Shown piece by piece: positions 60,377 to 64,000 of a DNA stretch of 64,000 nt. Under the pieces are notes generated by a model, which was given only the letters and a program-made list of their open reading frames with translations, ran no database searches and was not told the DNA's origin. How positions within the stretch are numbered: position 1 is the first letter of the stretch; each line of letters begins with the position of its first letter. The translations under genes were made by a program, and so were the position numbers. This stretch comes from Chloroflexota bacterium (GTDB lineage: Bacteria > Chloroflexota > Dehalococcoidia > Lucifugimonadales > SAR202-VII-2). The stretch lies in contig QEVV01000003.1 in the NCBI GenBank assembly GCA_003228115.1, forward strand, positions 182,052-246,051, read 5' to 3'.

Positions 60377-60772
60377 ATGAAAATACCTCTCAATAGCCCC
60401 AGCGCAGGCCTCTTGCGCCTCCACGGCGTTGCCGATGATCGGATAAAGGCAACACGCATCTTCGTGTTCAACCGCCAGAAGGGCGGCGCCATCACCCTTC
60501 CCCTACCCTTTTTAGGCCCCACCATACTCATCAAAAGTCACTGGCTCGTCCGCGGTCCTGACGGGGAACTCGAGGACTGCGACAGCCTGGAACTCCTGTG
60601 CCACGAACTCTGCCACGTACGGCAAATACAGGAATGGGGCGCCTTTGCTTACCTAAGAAGACAACTTCTCGCCCGCATCAAAACCCGGAGCGTCTTCGCT
60701 AAATCAGCCCCTGAAGAAGCGGAATGCTACGAAATCCAACAGCGAGTACACCAGCGCTATCATGAGGCCTAG
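60377..60772 (+). CDS. Small HExxH zinc metallopeptidase-like protein
   Basis: A 131-residue protein with ELLCHELCHVRQIQEWG, where His76, Glu77 and His80 form the HExxH zinc site. A Glu in the following APEEAECYEIQQR is a plausible third ligand. The pattern resembles the DUF4157-type minimal zincins. No signal peptide is evident. The basic middle and the lack of extra domains suggest an accessory peptidase. It lies six bases before the NfeD-like protease gene and may act with it at the membrane. Confidence 0.72.
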   Translation: MKIPLNSPSAGLLRLHGVADDRIKATRIFVFNRQKGGAITLPLPFLGPTILIKSHWLVRGPDGELEDCDSLELLCHELCHVRQIQEWGAFAYLRRQLLARIKTRSVFAKSAPEEAECYEIQQRVHQRYHEA

Positions 60773-60778
60773 CGACCA

Positions 60779-62128
60779 ATGAAGATGCTCAGAATCGCAA
60801 TCTTGCTGACCTCCATGCTGGCGCTACTGGCCGGGATGGCTGGCGTCGTACGCGGGCAGAGTAATGGCGAAGTTTTCGTAGCTGAAGTCGACGGTATCAT
60901 CTCCAGCGCTACGCAGAAATTCTTTACCCGGCTCTTTGATGTTGCGGAAAAAGACAGCGCTGCGTTGGTTGTCGTCATGCTGGACACCCCAGGTGGAGAG
61001 CTCAGTGCGACCAGAGAAATCGTCGAGGTGCTACTTGAGTCCAACGTGCCTTCCGCCGTTTATGTGTCGCCCCGCGGGGCACGGGCCGGGTCCGCAGGGA
61101 CGTTCATTACGGCGGCGGCCAATTTCGCCGTCATGGCGCCCGGAACAAACATCGGAGCGGCCACTCCTATCTCTGGTACTGGCGATGACCTGCCGGAAAC
61201 CCTTGCTCACAAGGTCACGAACGATGCCGCCGCCCTCATACGCTCCATTGCCGACGAGCGTGGCCGCAACGGCGAGAGGCTCGAAGAGACGGTTCGAGAA
61301 GCGTCCTCCTTCACCGCAGTAGAGGCCGTTGAGTTCCAGGTGGTGGACTTCATCGCAGAAGACCTAGACGACCTTCTGCAGCAACTGCATGGCCAGACCG
61401 CGTCCACCCCAGCAGGCGAAGTCATGGTGCTCACAGAAGAGCTTGATGTGCGGCATGTGGGCATGAACTTCCTGGAACGGCTGCTCAACTTTCTCGCCGA
61501 CCCCAACGTCGCCTTCCTCCTGATTTCGCTGGGCGGTCTTGGCCTCACCGTGGAGATACTTAACCCAGGTCTCATTATCCCAGGCGTAGCCGGAGCGATC
61601 CTGCTCATACTCGCCTTTCTCTCCGTTGGCAGCCTGCCAGTAAACTGGGCCGGAGTGGTCTTCATCCTGCTGGCTTTCGCCTTGTTCGCCTTGGAGGTGA
61701 TCGTCGCCGGCTTCGGCGCGTTGGGCGTGGGGGCAATCGTCAGCTTCATCCTGGGATCGTTCATTCTGTTCGCCCACTTTGGACCGGCATCGCCCACCGC
61801 GCCCTCCTTGAGGGTCAGCCTAGCTGTGCTCATCCCAGTAGTAATCGCTCTGGGCGGCGGAGCCATATTCGTGTGGCGCTCAATGAGTGACTCACGAGGC
61901 GAATTAACAATAGCTCCGTCAGAAGGATTGGCGGCCCGCCTTGTTGGCAAAATTGGGCACGCCGTAGGCGAAATCAATCCTGAGGGCGTCGCCTGGGTCG
62001 ATGGCGAAGAATGGTCGGCGACAATGGAAGGTGCTAGCATAGCGAAAGCTGGAGCGGTCATACGAGTAGCCCGCGTAGAGGGCATGCGCATCTACGTTGT
62101 ATCTGCCAGCGAGGGGCCCAGGGAATAA
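60779..62128 (+). CDS. NfeD-family membrane serine protease
   Basis: A 449-residue protein with a signal peptide (LLTSMLALLAGMAGVVRG). Residues 30-220 are a ClpP-like protease domain with nucleophile Ser105 in RAGSAGTFITAA and Lys145 in TLAHKVTNDA. Four to five membrane helices follow (about 240-370, FLLISLGGLGLTVEILNPGL). The C-terminus is an OB-fold with ARLVGKIGHAV and RVARVEGMRIYVVS. This is the full-length NfeD1b form, which cuts hydrophobic C-termini of SPFH/stomatin proteins. The SPFH gene is next in the same direction, as is common. Confidence 0.92.
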   Translation: MKMLRIAILLTSMLALLAGMAGVVRGQSNGEVFVAEVDGIISSATQKFFTRLFDVAEKDSAALVVVMLDTPGGELSATREIVEVLLESNVPSAVYVSPRGARAGSAGTFITAAANFAVMAPGTNIGAATPISGTGDDLPETLAHKVTNDAAALIRSIADERGRNGERLEETVREASSFTAVEAVEFQVVDFIAEDLDDLLQQLHGQTASTPAGEVMVLTEELDVRHVGMNFLERLLNFLADPNVAFLLISLGGLGLTVEILNPGLIIPGVAGAILLILAFLSVGSLPVNWAGVVFILLAFALFALEVIVAGFGALGVGAIVSFILGSFILFAHFGPASPTAPSLRVSLAVLIPVVIALGGGAIFVWRSMSDSRGELTIAPSEGLAARLVGKIGHAVGEINPEGVAWVDGEEWSATMEGASIAKAGAVIRVARVEGMRIYVVSASEGPRE

Positions 62129-62262
62129 AGGAGAACCTCGCCCAAACAAAGATGGCTCCGGTGCGGGTACCGGAGTGAACTGCCCGAACCTGCTGAGCGA
62201 GTAATCACAAACGGACCCCTCTCTATTGAAAAAGCGAGACGGGGATGAGGCAAGGAGAAACC

Positions 62263-63117
62263 ATGGCTATCAACATCGTGAACCAGTACCAGCGTCTTAT
62301 CGTCCTGAGGTGGGGCCGTTACACCGGCACCAGAGGGGCGGGCATCCGTTGGACGTGGCCTTTCATGGAGCAGGTTCGGCGTGTGGACATCCGGGAACAG
62401 GTCATCGACGTGCCCCGCCAGACCTCCATCACCAAGGACAACGCTCCCATCGACATCGACTTCCTCTTGTACTTCAGAGTGATGGAGGACGAAGCGCAAA
62501 AGACGGTGTTGGAGGTCGCCAACGTCACCGCCGCCGCCCTGGGAATCGCCACCACAACCTTGAGATCCGTCATCGGCGACATGACCCTGGACGACGTGCT
62601 GTCCAAGCGGGAAACGATAAACGCAACGCTCCGCGTCAAGTTGGACGAGATTACCGAGCGGTGGGGCGTCAAGGTCACGGCCGTGGAGATCAAGGAGATC
62701 GAGCCGCCGCGCGAGGTGCAAGACGCCATGAACCGGCAGCTTTCGGCTGAACGTGTCCGCCGGGCGACCATCACAGAGTCGGAGGGTGAGCGGCAGGCAG
62801 CCATCAACCGGGCCGAAGGAGAGAAGCGAGGCGCCATTCTGACGGCCGAGGGTCTGCGGGAAGCCCAGGTTCTGGAAGCGGAAGGACAACGGCAGGCTGC
62901 CATCCTTCATGCCGAGGGTTTCGCTCTAGCTCTTGAGCGCATCAACGAGGTTGCCAGCCAGGCCGACACCCGGACCATGAGCCTGCAATACTTCGACACC
63001 CTCAAGAATCTGGGTGACAGCCCATCGACGAAGTGGGTGCTACCGATGGAGTTCACCAACATGCTGCGGCCGTTCCTCAACCTGGTCAACCCCGACCAGC
63101 AGGACGGGGACAACTAA
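62263..63117 (+). CDS. SPFH/stomatin-like (slipin) membrane protein
   Basis: A 284-residue protein starting at the ATG at 62263 with AAGGAG. The SPFH domain has NQYQRLIVLRWGRYTGTRGA, REQVIDVPRQTSITKDNAPI and DIDFLLYFRVMEDE, followed by LDDVLSKRETINATLRVKLD and VKVTAVEIKEIEPPREVQDA. A long Glu/Ala/Arg coiled coil comes next. An obvious N-terminal membrane helix is not seen, unusual for slipins. Such proteins build membrane microdomain scaffolds and are substrates or partners of the NfeD protease upstream. Confidence 0.9.
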   Translation: MAINIVNQYQRLIVLRWGRYTGTRGAGIRWTWPFMEQVRRVDIREQVIDVPRQTSITKDNAPIDIDFLLYFRVMEDEAQKTVLEVANVTAAALGIATTTLRSVIGDMTLDDVLSKRETINATLRVKLDEITERWGVKVTAVEIKEIEPPREVQDAMNRQLSAERVRRATITESEGERQAAINRAEGEKRGAILTAEGLREAQVLEAEGQRQAAILHAEGFALALERINEVASQADTRTMSLQYFDTLKNLGDSPSTKWVLPMEFTNMLRPFLNLVNPDQQDGDN

Positions 63118-63176
63118 CCCAGCCAAACGCTCAGGCGACGGATCGCCGCCTGTCCAGTGGATGAGGTGTCGTACTT

Positions 63177-63218
63177 GAAAGGGAAGGGCCTGCCGCATGC
63201 GGCAGGCCCTTCCCTTTC
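63177..63218. terminator. 42-bp perfect palindrome after the SPFH gene
   Basis: A 21-bp perfect inverted repeat with no loop spacer (GAAAGGGAAGGGCCTGCCGC plus A, then its complement), ending CCCTTTC. It is very GC-rich and stable, and lies 59 bases after the stop. Confidence 0.8.
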
Positions 63219-63326
63219 CTCTGCAGCCCGACGACCCTGAAGCATGCAGACCATTGGCCCAGCGCACGCAAACGCTTGTTACACTATCAAAGTGGCCCAG
63301 CTGAGCGAGCTAGGATCGAGCAGGTA

Positions 63327-64000
63327 ATGCCAGAACCGGAAGCAACGTATGTAGAAGTCGAGGGAAGGACCGTCCGGCTCACGCATCTGGACAAGGTGCT
63401 GTTTCCAGATGACGGCATTACCAAGGCTGAAATCCTTCAGTACTACGTCACGGTCGCTCCCTATCTGCTGCCCCATATCCGGGGCCGCCCGCTAACCTTG
63501 AAGGCCTTTCCTCACGGCATTAATGGCCGTCCCTACTACCGGCGCAAGCTCGCGGCCACCGCGCCAGCTTGGCTACCAAGAGCACCATTTGAAGACGGCT
63601 TTTCACCCTATATCGAAAACCTTCCTGACTTGATGTGGGTGGCGAACCAGGACTCGGTGGAACTGCACCCCTGGCTCTCCCGTCAGGAAAACCTGCTCCA
63701 CCCCGACCTGCTCCTCTTCGACCTCGACCCGGGCCGCGGAGTGCCATTCAGTCGCATCTGTGAGGGGGCGGTGATAGTCCGGGACGCCCTAGCCCAGATT
63801 GATATTCAGTCCTGGGCCAAGACCAGCGGCGGTGCCGGTATGCACATCCTCTTTGGCATCAACCCAGACTACGACTTCCAGCAAACTCACGATTGGGTTC
63901 GTGCTGTGGCAACGGTACTGGCCCAAAGCCAACCCACGCTCTTTACGGTGAATTACTCAAAAGAGAAGCGGGTTGGAAAATTGCTGCTGGACTACAACCA
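63327..64000 (+). CDS. ligD: LigD-type DNA polymerase domain protein (3' end beyond window)
   Basis: The first 224 residues of a non-homologous end-joining polymerase/primase of the LigD PolD family. Landmarks are LTHLDKVLFPDDGITKAEIL, IRGRPLTLKAFPHGI, LLLFDLDPGRGVPF with the two metal-binding Asp, KTSGGAGMHILFG and the late VNYSKEKRVGKLLLDYN. It fills gaps and adds ribonucleotides at double-strand breaks. Whether a ligase or nuclease domain follows, and whether a Ku gene is near, lies outside the window. The ribosome site is weak (AGCAGG). Confidence 0.9.
   Translation, partial: MPEPEATYVEVEGRTVRLTHLDKVLFPDDGITKAEILQYYVTVAPYLLPHIRGRPLTLKAFPHGINGRPYYRRKLAATAPAWLPRAPFEDGFSPYIENLPDLMWVANQDSVELHPWLSRQENLLHPDLLLFDLDPGRGVPFSRICEGAVIVRDALAQIDIQSWAKTSGGAGMHILFGINPDYDFQQTHDWVRAVATVLAQSQPTLFTVNYSKEKRVGKLLLDYN

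Noticed and set aside
1..64000. CRISPR arrays, tRNA or rRNA genes
   Set aside because: No regularly spaced repeats and no T-loop/anticodon pattern or rRNA core sequence was seen while reading; a tRNA scan would settle the point.

Overview
The window looks like a chromosomal segment of an uncultured Chloroflexota bacterium, probably of the SAR202/Dehalococcoidia type. This is inferred from gene content: a hopanoid operon, luciferase-like oxidoreductase, hydantoinase B pair, Rieske oxygenase, enolase-superfamily enzyme, citryl-CoA lyase, and families of paralogous transporters and hydrolases. No rRNA, tRNA or other taxonomic marker is present. Most genes have good ribosome binding sites, and start codons were often moved inward from the longest open frame to fit them.

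Layout. 1-6.75 kb is a minus-strand run: luciferase-like oxidoreductase, two GlcG-like proteins, two tandem hydantoinase B paralogs, a coupled unknown gene and a partial dienelactone hydrolase. Three copies of a short palindromic repeat lie between them. 6.9-10.7 kb has a ferredoxin reductase and a Rieske oxygenase flanking a lipoprotein. 11-19.7 kb is a nine-gene minus-strand hopanoid operon: prenyl synthase, hpnH, an unnamed 112-aa gene, hpnG, hpnA, shc, yjbQ, hpnC, hpnD. 20.2-22.8 kb encodes a large secreted double beta-propeller ending in a dockerin-like loop. 23-43 kb and 56.5 kb hold seven paralogous MFS transporters, five of them in a row. Between these lie an enolase-superfamily fusion, three tandem alpha/beta hydrolases and a small two-loop dockerin-like protein. 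43-64 kb is a mixture of small-molecule enzymes, a hybrid histidine kinase, a GH15 enzyme, a zincin-NfeD-SPFH cluster and the start of a LigD-type polymerase.

The most unusual feature is a phage-derived head and packaging gene set split into three pieces on the plus strand. These are the large terminase (25.8-27.1 kb), the portal protein with two small companions (28.4-30.2 kb) and a shortened prohead protease (49.5 kb). They are in the normal phage/GTA order but are separated by a reverse-strand TIR-like gene and by about 19 kb of metabolic and transport genes. Each piece is preceded by the same promoter design: a -35 box, exactly 17 bp, then a -10 box, with a 12-bp LexA-like palindrome (GAACATATGTAC type) filling the spacer. 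Two of the three promoters are followed by an intrinsic terminator before the first gene. A SRAP-domain repair gene sits beside the first. This could be a dispersed, DNA-damage-controlled gene transfer agent-like system, or a decaying prophage broken up by rearrangement; the sequence alone does not decide.
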